Shown here: piece by piece, positions 1-16,737 of the stretch
How the letters are laid out: every line of letters starts with the position of its first letter
Position numbering within the stretch: the stretch's first letter is position 1
Position numbers and translations under genes: made by a program
The notes under the pieces: model-generated
What the model saw: the letters and a program-made list of their open reading frames with translations, nothing else
Told to the model about the DNA's origin: nothing
Databases searched by the model: none
Assembly (NCBI GenBank): GCA_964019165.1
Contig: OZ025267.1
Span: forward strand, 5,919,410-5,983,409
Direction of reading: 5' to 3'
DNA from: Mastigias papua
Taxonomy: Eukaryota > Cnidaria > Scyphozoa > Rhizostomeae > Mastigiidae
Length of the DNA: 64,000 nt

Positions 1-23
1 GATATTGCATGTGAAGATCTTTC

Positions 24-110
24 CACCAACACAACCACCACCATCACCACCATTATCACCAAAATCATCATAATAACAACTAACAACTTTCATCATCATT
101 ATTTGAATGC
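24..110. repeat. ACC/ATC-rich simple repeat in PRCP intron 9
   Basis: Degenerate trinucleotide run of ACC, ATC and AAC steps lying in the last intron visible at the left edge. No coding sense. Confidence 0.7.
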
Positions 111-161
111 TGTAGGCCTATATTGAGTAGCATTTTAGAGCTGGTTTTTTCATACACTTAC

Positions 162-4891
<4,730 letters not shown>

Positions 4892-5313
4892 CTTCTGACA
4901 ACAGTTTCAACTATATGGTTAGCTGCAATCTGCCGTCTGCTCTATGGAGCTCTGCAATATGCCGCACAAGCTGTCATCCAGGACCATTTATTGCAAATTC
5001 GTATTGTAAAACACACTCCGAACAAACGATGCAAATCATGTGAAGATCTGATGATGAATAACACAACTGTAGCATTCTAAACAAACAGTCACATGATTGG
5101 CGATGCACCATTATGATTTCCGCAACAGAGTTGTTGTTGCTGTATACTTTTGAACGACTTCAGTGAAAAATAACCGAACCGGAATCATTTGAGACTTCGA
5201 GCATTCATTAAATTGGCTTTAACTAATGTTATTTTGAAGTAGTTCTCACAACAAGATAGTGCCTTTAAAATGTTATACTGGTGATTTTTCCTTATTATTT
5301 TCTCTTCGTCTTC
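4892..5313. other. Upstream flank of the PRCP-like gene
   Basis: Likely holds the promoter and 5' UTR of the minus-strand gene. No clear TATA box or other element could be assigned, and no coding sequence is seen. Confidence 0.4.
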
Positions 5314-5405
5314 CAGGGGTAACGCCAGGGGAGGATTAGATAGGCTTATGGGAGCTATTTTAGCAGCTCTAGTACTCTGCTAGCAGTATCTTAGTATCTT
5401 AGTAT

Positions 5406-6147
5406 CAGTGGCGTAGCCAGCTGTAATTGGTTGGTCGTGCTATCAGCGATATATACAGGCATGGGCGGGCCAGCCACTCATCTGGGCGTGGTTTTTGCAT
5501 ATGAAGCTTTTTTGGGTCATGCCCCTACACTAAACTATGCAAATAAAGGGTGAGAAAAAGCGACATAGCTAAAAAAGAAAGAAGTCTCCTCAAATTCAGA
5601 CAACATACAAAATTTATGAAGGAGACTACTGAAAGGATATGCCCCCTAGTGTCCACTGTGGCACAATTTCTGCATACAGACTTGCTGCAATGAACAATAC
5701 AGACATGCCACTTAGTGATTCCAGATCATGGGTTTAGGAGGCTATAGATACAGTGGGCTAATTTTTATACTTAAACATATGACAAAATGCATATCCACTT
5801 AATACACTTCTCTTACAGATTACATAAGTGTAGCAAATGAACAACATAAAAACTTCCACTCTTTCAACAAGTTCTTAATCAGTGCAGCAACTGACTTAAA
5901 ACCATTTACTTTTCAAACTTCACTTGCTGCCTAAGGCACATTACAGCTGTCCACTACCACATAACTGTGATTGAGGCAAGCTGTAAAATATTAAATTATG
6001 GGTTCATTCTTTGCTCAAGTTTTCCATTATTTGTCATCTAGAAGGAAATCATCTAGCACTGAGGCAGTTAATCAGTAGCAGGCAGAAAGGGAAACTGCAG
6101 AGCTTCATGCAGTTGCTACTCTCTTCTAAATAACAACTGGACAAAGA

Positions 6148-6180
<33 letters not shown>

Positions 6181-7536
6181 CTGCAAGTGCCACTTGCAGC
6201 TGACCAAATCCTTCTCTGAAGCAATGTATTTGAACATAAGAAGGGCTCTGGCAACTCCAACAGCTTTCTATGAATGGCAGGTGTCCTTGAGATGGCATGG
6301 GTCTAGTCCTTTTCACTTTCAGTATTTCTTGAATTGATAGGTAGGAGCCAATCTGGATTGCATATCACATTGCTGTGTTACTCATCACTCTTCACATCTT
6401 AACTCAGGCATACCCTAGAAGGGATATGACCAAGTTGGATGCAATATCTATTTTTGATATTGAATGAAAAATAGTAACTTAGCTCTACTTGGCTATATGA
6501 TGGGAATTCATCTCTTATTCGAAATGGCCTTTTCCAGCTTTGCCAATGATAAGTTCTTTGTGGAGAAAGTTAAGTATTCTTGGTTTCTTAGCAAAATTTT
6601 ATAAATATCTTTATGTACTGAAATACTGCAAAAAGAGCCTAAGAGTTCTTGGAACATTTTACTCCTCAACAAATGTCTGAGTTCAAGCAAGAAAGGGTCC
6701 TTTGAACAGAGGCACTTGGTACAACCATGGCTTAATCAAACACCCAGGGCAAAGAAGAAAACAAGGCCAACAAAGCTCCTACCTTCACTGCACTTTAGCC
6801 ATTCTTCTCTATCGTACCAGTAATCTGATAATACTCTGTCTTTAATTCTCATTACCAACTTCGGCCTAGGCCAGTCTTCTTAGAAACTTATCATCTTCTC
6901 AGTTAAATGTGTTGAAAACAACGGTTTGACTACTGGACAAGAGACGATGTCTTCCAAATTCGCGATTCTCTGATCTATTGCTGGTAGGGTTCCATAATTA
7001 ATCGATGAATTAAGCATCTTTATCCTGAATCACGATACCCTTGAGTGCAGTCGTGCTATTGCCAAAGAGCACGACCAAAGGTTTCAACTAGTTACAAATT
7101 GAAACACATAAGCCAATCAAAACCCGCTACGGCTACTAATGTACTGCACATATTATAAGGGCCAAGATAACTAGGTCGTGCTCTGAATTTGCAGCACGAC
7201 CAACCACAGAGTGTCCAGTGATATAGACGGTCAAATGTAGTACTGAAGTAGTGTCAACATGATGGCTGTATGTTTGGAAACCCTCTGTTTGGTCGTGCTC
7301 TAAATTTAGAGCACGACTAGATACAGGGATATGAGAGATATTTTCTCCAACGTTCCTTTGTTCTCTCGGTTATGAGCACGACCAGAGACAGGGATACAAG
7401 AGATGCTATCTCTCAAGTAACGTCTTTTCAGAAAGCTGGTTTTACTGATTATTATTAAAATGAAACTCGAAATTATTTTGCATACAACGTTTAGTCGTGC
7501 TCAGCACGACCAGCACGACCGCTGGCTACGCCTCTG
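5406..7536. mobile_element. Non-autonomous hAT transposon, 2.13 kb
   Basis: Left end CAGTGGCGTAGCCAGC; the right end reads as CAGAGGCGTAGCCAGC in reverse complement. It is flanked by a perfect 8-bp target duplication CTTAGTAT (5398-5405 and 7537-7544), the hAT hallmark. No transposase reading frame is present. The right third carries repeated GGTCGTGCTC motifs in both orientations (near 7047, 7173, 7282, 7375, 7493), with one near the left end at 5432. These resemble the subterminal transposase-binding repeats of hAT elements. Confidence 0.9.
6153..6180. repeat. (AT)n short microsatellite
   Basis: Fourteen AT units inside the hAT element. Confidence 0.9.
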
Positions 7537-8436
7537 CTTAGTATAGTATCTTAGTAAGAGGAATCAGCCCCCCCATTGGAAAATCCCTGACGCCACCCTT
7601 GCCGTACACGCTTTTTTATAAGGAACCGATTTATAAGGAACCTACATGTAGAAGGCCAAAATATTTAAAGAACTTATACTACTAACAACGAAATCCCTAT
7701 GCAGGCGCGGATCTAGCCAAAAATCTGACTTATGCTTAAAGGGCGTGGTCAATGATTTAGGGTGTGGCCATGAATGCAAGGGTGTGACGAGATAGTCTTA
7801 AATAAAGTATACTTTTTTCTATCTATTTTAGCTCTAAAATTGTGTTGAATAGCTTTGTCCTACCGGCATAGCATTTGACGTAAGGGATTCTGGGTTGCAT
7901 CACTAGAATATACAAAAAATAGTACCTGGTAGTAGGATGAGGGTCTTAAATGCTTCACATCTTACAGCTATAGATCAAGAATCAACAATATTGATACTAG
8001 GCATTGCAAAACACAATAACATTATTAACCAATACATTATTCTATAAAGACACGGCGTCCTTCCAACCTAGATACAAACAAAATGATTTACCATATTACT
8101 TATTAATTTTACTTGTCCACCATACTAAAACCAAAATCCAAATCACACTAGGACACAACATTACCGCTTAAGAACTTTGACTTGCAATGCAACAAAACTG
8201 TATTCGGTTAATTTTGTGTCATGGTAAAAGCAATATTCAATTTTACATGTACTGTATGTTTGCAGCACTTTCAAAAGCTTGGCCCCAGACATCAATGAGG
8301 TCCCCTATTACACTTGTCCTCCTAGCTATGATTCCTTAGAGGAGGCTATGATTCAAGAGGTATGCCAACACTAGCACACTGCTCTGTACCATTTTCAAAT
8401 AATCGAAATCTGCAAAGAAATATTTAATGACTTTAA

Positions 8437-9080
8437 GGGGTCAGTCATTGATAACTCTGGGTACCGGAGCGGGTTAGAATGTAAAAAGTGGTCAAACGTT
8501 TTATACCCCTTCCAATTTTGTTCAAAAATTTTCATATACCATTGAGACAAATAAAACGTTTTACACCCCAGTTGCTACCTGCCCTATAACTGTAAGAATT
8601 TCAGGGTAGACTTTTAAAGTAGGAATTGCCACTGCTGCCTTCTTGAAAAGATCACAGATAGAAAATATGTTCCGCAAAATTACTTGCTGGGAAATACTAA
8701 AAGAAAGACCTTTGTATAGGAGGGAATGTTATTCTTTGTGAGAAACGTTTTCATGAAAGAGTTGACTTAAGCTTGAAACTTCATTTGAACAAACCACTGT
8801 GATGAATGCTAATAAGAGCACTGCAATAACACTGTATACCACATAAAACTTAAATGAGAGAAAAATTGCTATTAAAGAAACTTTGACAAGTCGATGCGCA
8901 TAAATTCAGTAGTCAATAGGCTTCTGCAAATCATTGAGCTGATTTTCTGAAGATTTTTTGAGGATTTGTACCCCTCTAAATTCTCCAAATTGTTCCATGC
9001 CCTCAACTGTCCTAGAAAAGTTTTCATTACTCCCCAATCCTAACCCGCCCCGTTACCCAGAGTCATAAATGGTTGACCCC
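8437..9080. mobile_element. Harbinger-like MITE, 644 bp
   Basis: About 41-bp imperfect terminal inverted repeats beginning GGGGTCA, with TAA on both sides (8434-8436, 9081-9083). GGG-starting ends and a TWA target fit PIF/Harbinger. It lies inside the 7702-10270 element. A second, partial copy in opposite orientation is at 49663. Confidence 0.78.
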
Positions 9081-9185
9081 TAATAGCTTATCCTTTTGCC
9101 TGACAAGAAGTGTTTGCTCTGGAAGTCTCAGGAACTGGGAACTACAGAGCAGGCCCGTTATAGGCAAGCAGAAGTTTCCTGGAGA

Positions 9186-9803
9186 AGTGACTTTCCATGT
9201 TTGCGATAAAATCATGGAAAAGTGTATATCTCAGAGGGAAGCTTTTCTTTTTCCTATAATTGTAATGCTTTGTCTTGTAAAAGCCTTCTTATATTTGAAA
9301 GGACTAAACTAGCAGTAATCGCCATTGTGGGGAACTGAAATATGACGGTGAAATGACTGCTATTTCTGTCAGCTACAAATTAGCTATGTCAGGCTACTTA
9401 CGTAATGTCTGAGAGATTATTTTGGACATGAATGCTAGAGACAGATCCTCTCGTTCTCACTTCAACAGTAGCTCCTCAAAGCGTCGTTGCATATAGTGAC
9501 TTTCCATGTTTGCGATAAAATCATGGAAAAGTGTATATCTCAGAGGGAAGCTTTTCTTTTTCCTATAATTGTAATGCTTTGTCTTGTAAAAGCCTTCTTA
9601 TATTTGAAAGGACTAAACTAGCAGTAATCGCCATTGTGGGGAACTGAAATATGACGGTGAAATGACTGCTATTTCTGTCAGCTACAAATTAGCTATGTCA
9701 GGCTACTTACGTAATGTCTGAGAGATTATTTTGGACATGAATGCTAGAGACAGATCCTCTCGTTCTCACTTCAACAGTAGCTCCTCAAAGCGTCGTTGCA
9801 TAT
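9186..9803 (+). repeat. Perfect 309-bp tandem duplication
   Basis: 9186-9494 is repeated at 9495-9803 with no difference that I can see, inside the 7702-10270 transposon. Perfect identity means a very recent duplication or an assembly artefact. Confidence 0.92.
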
Positions 9804-10276
9804 TGCATTTCCAGCCCGTGAATTTCGTTCCACTTATTATTCATTAAATTGTCAGCAGTAGTCAGCGTCACATTTCATTCGATGTTCAATCTTCAGCAGA
9901 AGTCAGCTCTTGTTTTGATTGGGTAGATTTGAACTGACTACAGCTCCCGCCAGAGCTAATGCTGCTCGGAATGAGCCACGATTGACCAATACATCGCTGA
10001 TTCTCAATAACGCTGTCATAAAAGGCAGACTACGTAATGTCGGCTTACTCCAGCTCCAGCGTAAGCTATGTACAGAGCAAGTGGGAAAGAACTGTGTTTA
10101 CTTAGACATACGACTAATTGGTGCATGAAGAAATGTACTTTACATGCTATTTTGAACCAAGCCTATACAGCAAGAAGCATAGTTATGTATGCAGGGATAA
10201 TCATTACGTCACAAATGTAAAATCTGACTTCAGCTCTAGCATACTTCGCTGTAGTCTGGATCCGCGCCTGCCTATG

Positions 10277-10592
10277 GAACTTTTCGATTGGAAAGATTTT
10301 TATAACAGCAAGCATCAAGAACTAAAAAACCCGGTTCCTTTCAAGTGCTTCATTGAGTAGTTTCCGCATACGTATGCTTTCTCCCTCCTCTCTTAAGTGT
10401 TAAGGCTTATTGCAGTCAAAACACCAAAAAGTGAGATTTTCACTATACATAGCAACAAATCGCAAGATACGTGCCTTCTACGATGATTGGCATACAGGTG
10501 AAATAATGTGGTACAACACCAAGCTAGCTGAATATCGAGTTGTGTATGAAGATTCAAGCGAAGGTTATATTACATTGGATGACATGGAATAA
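10277..10592 (+). pseudogene. Remnant coding sequence in family A element, with Tudor-like module
   Basis: Two open stretches in different frames. The first (10277-10360) ends WKDFYNSKHQELKNPVPF and stops at 10360. The second (10410-10592) reads IRAFYDDWHTGEIMWYNTKL then EYRVVYEDSSEGYITLDDME. The second resembles a Tudor-type beta-barrel (W-x-G-x-I ... Y-x-V-x-Y-x-D ... D-D). Both are echoed in other copies of the family: FYNTKQSRVK near 18760, and FRVLYSDSSEDYITLDDI near 48960 on the minus strand. Conservation of protein sense between copies implies descent from a coding ancestor. Function is not known. Confidence 0.5.
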
Positions 10593-10861
10593 ACATGATA
10601 TTCATTAATATTTCACTTTTGAATTTGTAAAACTTGGTTCCTACCTTCTTTCTGTTTTGCTCCTCAATTCTAGCCACAAGTAAGGGTAAAATTCAAAATT
10701 TTGTTTTCCCTGTTTCTGTACTTTTTTATGGCACTTGATATTCAGTGAAAATTAAGGAACTATTAAGGAACTTTTGGTACTACAATTTGCTAATTTGAGG
10801 CCTACAAATAAGGAACTTTAGAACTAGGCCTTGAGGTAGGTTCCTTATAAAAAAGCGTGTA

Positions 10862-11189
10862 TTCTACTTCACAACGCCACGGACTAGAAACTTTCCCAGT
10901 CCAGTTTGCAGATGTTTTGAAGTCCCCCCCCCCCACCACTGCATGAATTACCTGAACATAGGTGTAGGAGATGGGGGCTAGAAGGACAATAATTTTTCCC
11001 AAAATAGGCGTACTGTAGTTCAATGCGGCTATAGAAGAACTCATTCGGGCAACAGATTAGTGGTTCGGGCAGACAGTTTGCAGCCCCCCCCCTAAATTTA
11101 GAGCTCTCCTACTACTCATGACATGACCACTACTGACCTACGGTTGCTAGGAAAAGTCTAAAAGTGGTAAGAAATATTTTTCATTCAGA
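10862..11189. other. Intergenic, no feature
   Basis: Contains two C-tracts (about 10925 and 11085) and nothing else recognised. Confidence 0.4.
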
Positions 11190-11290
11190 AGTGCACTGTT
11201 GTGGAATGGGCTCCCCGCTGAGAGTAGCCAGCAGCCTTCTTGAACAGCTTCAAAGAGCTCTTCAACAAGTCTGTAAATAGGTGCGCGCCA
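11190..11290 (+). mobile_element. LINE reverse-transcriptase tail, decayed
   Basis: In mixed frames it reads ALLWNGLPAES, then FLNSFKELFNKSVNRC. This is the LWNsLP ... SLxxFKxxL end of jockey/CR1-type ORF2 proteins, broken by frameshifts. Only this terminal piece remains. Confidence 0.45.
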
Positions 11291-14200
11291 TGGGAACCTT
11301 TTGCCCATCTCTTTCGTTTATTAAATTCTTTGTTGTAAGCATATTTTTATTGAAAATAAACGTTTATTGTACATATTTAAGAATAATCTTGGATTTTAGA
11401 TTTCAGACCTTGTAACTGTATTTATTTATTTTTGCTATCGTGCAGTTTCGCATGAGTTGCTGTATACAGTGCAGCCCGGTGCAGTTTACACATAGAAAAT
11501 TTTGAGAGGTAGCTATTTATCTGAGTACAAATCTTTTGGAAATCTATTCATCATAGCCGTTCTACCGGCCTTTGTATATTACGTTGGTAACATCATTGAA
11601 AATATGCCCTTTCACCACTTCATCTTCCGGAATGAATCTTTGCAATTTTGCATTAAATTCCTTTGCTACAGGGGGCCTGTGACAACACCAAAACATTATT
11701 ACATTCGCGCTTTACTTTTGAGCCCTTCATCTAGGTGTGTTTACCTTTCCGTTGATTGACGTGTAATATCAGCAAACCATTCAATTTACGATGACCCGAA
11801 GACAAAAGAGTTGTACTAGCTCTGCAAGACACGGTGTTGTTTTTGTGCAATTATCCGTTGAATACCAACTTTTGAGTGAACTCTCAGAGAGATAATGGGT
11901 ATTATTCACCAAATGACTGTTTTGTACTTGGAATATGGAGGAACAAGAACAAACTGATAATGCACTCCCTTGCCTAGATACAGTTGGATACGACGCACTC
12001 TTAAAATGGAATCAGGACAAAGTCTACCCGCATTTCTAGGACCAGGTATGATGTTGAACTAGTCTCCTTGATGTATTACTATTTTCCCCACTAGTTTAGC
12101 CACTGTAGTTAGGCCATGTCTTGTGTTATTCCAGTTGTCCGCTTTTACGTTCACCCAAAAAAACATCAAACTTAGAACCAAGATACTGCACGATACTTTG
12201 TAAAAGAAAAAGGAATATGTGAAATCTTTCTCCCCTGTTTTTATTATCTATTTTGGATATTTATGACAGCTTGTGTAAGTGCGTTATAACCAATTGCTGA
12301 CGAAGAACGTAGTCCTGCTAAGCTGGCACCATAGGACTCTGCATATTTTTTGCAGTTGCTCACTAGGTAACAATATCGGTACATTTTGTAAATCGTGACA
12401 GATTTTTGAGTAGGCCCCCCATGAAAGAAAGTAAGCAGGAGAGGGCAGCAGACTTTCTTTTTACAGACAATTTCGTTAAGAAGTTTTCAGGACGCTAGAT
12501 ACACTCTTAAATCAGCGAAAGAATCTATGGAAACAGACATCTTCGGCAAAGGCTCATTGCATAGAAAACGGTGTGCTTAACGATTTTTTGAGTTACAAGT
12601 GTAGAACAACCATAATTTGAGAAAACAGTTCTATTCATAAACTTTTTTTAGTGAAGTCTCTCAATTGGAAATACATGAATACTCTATTTGGTTTGGGGCA
12701 AATGACTTTGAACGTGAAGAAATACAGGTAGATTGAGATGAAGGATTCAATAAATTATTTTACTCCAGAATTTGTTGAGACCATATTGGTATGATTATGA
12801 TGCCACCTGCAGCCACCCTGCAGAAGATTTGCTTACGTCCACCTTTCCTGACTTGATACCAAAAGCTGTTGAACCCTTTGTTGCCCTTGTGACAAATTGC
12901 CCACTAAAGGGTATGGTAGGCCGGCTGTTTTAACTTGATGTATCTTTCATTCAGTTTTTTGTGTGGAGAATCAGAGGCGGCACCGGGGATGGACTTGGGG
13001 ACATGTCTTCCCCCAGTTTTCTCCAAGATCATTTTGATAATTCGTTGGAATTCGAGTAGGAATTTAAGCTTTAGGATATGAGAACATCTAATAAGGTATC
13101 ATTCGTTGTTATGTCATACCGTGATCGTATCGTGATCGTATCGTGATCGTATCGTGGTCGTACCAATAGGCGCACCCCAAAGGGCATGGTTCGTTAGATG
13201 CCCCGTGGTTGTGGTGGTTTGCCCAGCCAGAGAATTAAATTTTAAATTTGACAGAAATGCTCCTATTTTTTGTAAATCTCACACTGAAACTATAATCAGA
13301 TTGGCCTAGGACTACGTTTAAGGAAAGTCAGGGAAGCCTACGCTGGGGGGTCCTGCCCTTTCCAAGGACTTAATTATTTTAGTGCAAAAATGCTTATAAT
13401 GTGCCCTCACTAGGAGACTTGCCCGCCTGTCCTCGGTGCGGGCAGGTGAAAGTGGACCAAACCTATTAATTTGGAACTTTCTTGACTTCTTTCTTTGGAT
13501 AATTGCGTATTGCATTGCTCTTTGCAACCTTAAAATTAGTTAACGATCAGTCAAACCATGTATGGACTTGTTCCTTCCAGCTTGTTGCTTAAAGTTTGTT
13601 CTTTAGCTTTTGTCAATTAGAAACTTGGATCCACACCTAGTACTAAACGTTTCTTACTTCAGCATGAAAATTTTGGCATTCTAGCACTTAAAAGGTCCTT
13701 ATTGGTTTCCTATTTTCCGGACCTAAGAGCACCTTATTGTTTGGACCCAAGTGGATCAGAATCAAAAGTTAATATCTGTTCCAAACAAAAATGAAGCAAA
13801 TTTTGACTTAAAAAAAATTGTTTACAAAGGAGCTCACCATCTATAGTCTATGGTTTAGTTTCTGAATTCTTCTTGAGCATAGCACTAAAGCTTCTTAAAA
13901 GCTTTGGCCAACCTAGTACTAGTTTCTTATAAACCAGTTTCTTATAAAATGTAGACCGTGTAGTGACTTGATGGATTATTCATTGCAATTTTTGTCTTGA
14001 TGTTGGCTGGGCTCAGCAGAAACTTTCCGATACCAACTTTAAGGAGAAAGGAAGATTTTGAACACACAGGATCGTTAGCACAGGACAGAAAAGCTTGGAG
14101 AAAATACTCAGATGTAATTTGTAAGGCAGCAGAAGCAGACACCACATGAAACATTTTTGTTGTTGATGCGTAACTGCAATTATACACAATTATATATATA

Positions 14201-15432
14201 TTGGCTGGGCTCAATGTATTTCTTGCTAATTAGATAACATCTCATGATGAAAGATGGAGATCATCTGACTTATTGAAGTCCAGTTGCACAACAAAGTCTG
14301 GTTAAATTATAACACGATAAAATCAGTTATTTCTCAAGCACATTCCAAAACTTTCATTCTTGCTCGAATCTATAGTGCAATATGTAGACTCAACTTGCTT
14401 GTTATTTTTTGTCAGTATAATAAGAGAATTGAATCGTGGCAAAATATTTGGCTTTTATTGTAGACTGAACATTGTGTTCTCATTTGCATGGTATCTTTCT
14501 GTATGCTGTGAGCTTCCTGAATGCCCTACAGGTCATTCTTTTTGTTGATACGGTCAGCCTGAGCTGACTTGAATCGTGAAACACCTTTGCAATCTCTCGT
14601 GGGTTCAAAATATACAGTGATTGAAACATCATCAATTTTTTAGTTATAGATGAGGAGATATTAGCTACAATGCAAGAAATAATATCGAGTCTTTTCAATG
14701 TACCATACGATTCTTTCGTAAGGTTTTTGTATAGGAAAGAAGTTCTTAACTGCTAAGGCAGAGATGTATCCCCAACCTAAAGAATGATGACGTAGACAAA
14801 GAAATTACTAGCATTGAAGTATATGAGAGGTGGAACATATATTTTATTCTAGTTTGAGAAATGGAGTGGATTTGCAAATTTTGTAAAGAACTTTCCAAAT
14901 TAATTTCTAGTGAGTTGAAAAATTACTGCAGAATTCTATACCTCGCTCTGCAAGCGTCTTAAAGAAAAGAAAATATCAATAAATAAATGAATTGATGCTG
15001 CTAATATCTACGCGGGGACAGATGGAATATTTTGGTGGGTATGTAAGAAAATTGTTGAGGGCATACCCTTTTAGTGCTAGGCATCCCCTTTTACGATTGG
15101 GAGCTCCCTTTTTGCTCCCTTTTTAGTGACTGTCTTATGAGCTTTCATTCTTTGCTAGACTTTGAAGCTATATATAATCGAACGAATCCACCGTTTTGCC
15201 CGGTGGAATAGCGATTTACTGGCAGAAAGCAGACTGTTTGGCATGTTGTACCTTATACTCTCCAGTAGAGCTGCCCCTGCGTCTACGTCACATTGGCACC
15301 CTCGTCAAACATTTATGGATTCCCCGTGTTTATTTATGAATTCCAGTGTTGTGCTTCTCTGCCTTTGTAGCACCAACTGGAAGCATATTGTACTCCCGGA
15401 ATAGTTACCAGTCAAAGATACAAAAACCGATA
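11291..15432. other. 4.1 kb without a supported gene
   Basis: Holds an 11-bp tandem repeat (GTGATCGTATC, about four units, 13121-13163), a possible hAT-type end CAGAGGCGGCACCGG near 12965, and two short candidate first exons near 11935-12046 (see findings). Decayed family-A-like pieces with 'ttcttataaa' motifs occur near 13690-13950. Confidence 0.4.
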
Positions 15433-16222
15433 CACAGTTTTGTCAAAGAAAGGTTTGCCCCTAGTAGTGAAGCTTTCTTAACTTAGTCATGATCTCAGTA
15501 CCGAAACTTCCTTAAGACTTTCTTGGCAAGAATAGCCGAGTATGTGTAACACTACATTGTTGCACTGCGAGACACCACTCAGACATAACATGCTGATACA
15601 TAGGCCATCACAATAAGTCGATAGGCAGTAAAAGCGATGACTGTCTTGTGTGACTATTGGAATATTGAAAGTATACGACTTTCAACTTAGGTCTCAAATA
15701 TCCAACACTGAACTTTCTTAACTTACTTTTCTGTACTACTTTAGTATAAAGCATTTTCTTTTAGAACAAAACTTTGTACTCGCAGACTACCCTGATCCCT
15801 GACTGTACTTTAGGTATTCGACAGGATGTGGGATACGTTGAAGATCAGGACTGGTGAACCCGTAATCGAGAACCAGTCAAAAGTTGCGTCATTAGCTTGA
15901 TCCCCTAGATGTAAACCATCTGAAAATGTGTTTTTATCATCTAGCATGGTAGCTGAGTCTTTGAACATACTTTAGAGTACTTTTTATGTGCTATGGAAAT
16001 GCATTCGATAATCTGGCTCTTTATAGATGTTTCTAATATTGCTGTCTGTGGCTCTTCTAGCTTAAAGAGCCTAAAGAGATTTATGATTTTTGCCGTAAAG
16101 TAGTTATCAATTAGTTAAGTGTTATTTTTGCTAGCCTTGACCACAAAATAAGTTATGAATCAATTGCGGTTCTCTTTCCTAATTTAATCTCCATGATTCT
16201 GGTATTAGTCAAAAAAAACTAA

Positions 16223-16483
16223 TCATTTTCTAGGTAGCGAGAAGCAGATGAGACAGAGCCGAAATTTCAGAGCTGCAGGTAGGATTGACAATTGAATATA
16301 TAGCATTGTGTCTAAAGGCACACTTTGTATGTATTTCTCTGCTCCGTTTTCATGTACATCAGTTGTGAAGAGGTCAAAAGCTATGGGGCCTTCGCGTGTT
16401 CCATTGCAACTCATCAAGAGCCTCTGTTTTTCACTCAGCGTGCTATTAGCCCCATATTTTTGTTGTCTCGTTCCCAATGTCAT
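16223..16483 (-). CDS. Unrecognised ORF inside family E element (86 codons)
   Basis: ATG at 16483. Begins MTLGTRQQKYGANSTLSEKQ and continues through CNGTREGPIAFDLFTTDVHE. The composition is mixed and protein-like rather than low-complexity. No family recognised. It lies downstream of the 16738-17169 frame on the same strand and could be a second exon or a frameshifted part of the same protein. Confidence 0.35.
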   Translation of the reverse strand: MTLGTRQQKYGANSTLSEKQRLLMSCNGTREGPIAFDLFTTDVHENGAEKYIQSVPLDTMLYIQLSILPAALKFRLCLICFSLPRK

Positions 16484-16651
16484 CCTGATGGGAGGTTTAA
16501 ATATACACTAAATCCCGCAACATCCCTACATGTGGTTGTTAAATCCACTATTTTTCACATTACAATCTTTATAGTGAAAAGAAAGCTGTGACAGGAAGGT
16601 CCTTCAATACAAGATTTAATTATGGGTCTATCTAACATCATTGTAATGTTT

Positions 16652-16702
16652 TACATGTTTTTTTATAAGGAACTTACCTCAAGGCGTAAGTTTTGAAGTA
16701 CC
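16652..16702 (+). mobile_element. Family A end fragment
   Basis: TTTTTTTATAAGGAACTTACCTC followed by AAGGCGTAAG resembles the first 50 bp of the inverted-orientation family A copies. Only one end is present. Confidence 0.45.
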
Positions 16703-16737
16703 GTGTTTTTTGGACCCCTTTTGACAACCTAGCAGTG

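Larger units (their letters stand above)
5314..7601. mobile_element. Relic hAT-type element split by a second hAT insertion
   Basis: The left end CAGGGGTAACGCCAGGG at 5314 and the reverse complement of the right end at 7601 (CAAGGGTGGCGTCAGGG) match in 13 of 17 positions. This suggests worn terminal repeats of a roughly 0.15 kb MITE now carrying the 5406-7536 element inside it. The flanking 8-mers do not match, so this is a tentative call. Confidence 0.35.
7702..10270. mobile_element. CAG-ended (hAT-like) transposon inserted into family A copy 1
   Basis: Terminal repeats CAGGCGCGGATCTAG and CAGGCGCGGATCCAG (14/15 identical), flanked by a 6-bp duplication CCTATG (7696-7701 and 10271-10276). 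Removing it restores the family A sequence as seen at 18.7 kb, which confirms the borders. The CAG...CTG ends are hAT-like, but a 6-bp duplication is shorter than the usual 8, so the superfamily is inferred. No transposase frame found. Confidence 0.85.
7605..10861 (+). mobile_element. TA-flanked element, family A, copy 1 (interrupted)
   Basis: Ends are TA + CACGCTTTTTTATAAGGAAC at 7605 and the inverse at 10861, giving TA target duplications. The left part (to 7701) and right part (from 10277) rejoin into one element of roughly 0.7 kb once the 7702-10270 insertion is removed; the junction then reads like the intact copy at 18644-19074. The right part keeps two open stretches described separately. 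TA flanks suggest Tc1/mariner-type insertion, but no transposase is visible. Confidence 0.85.
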
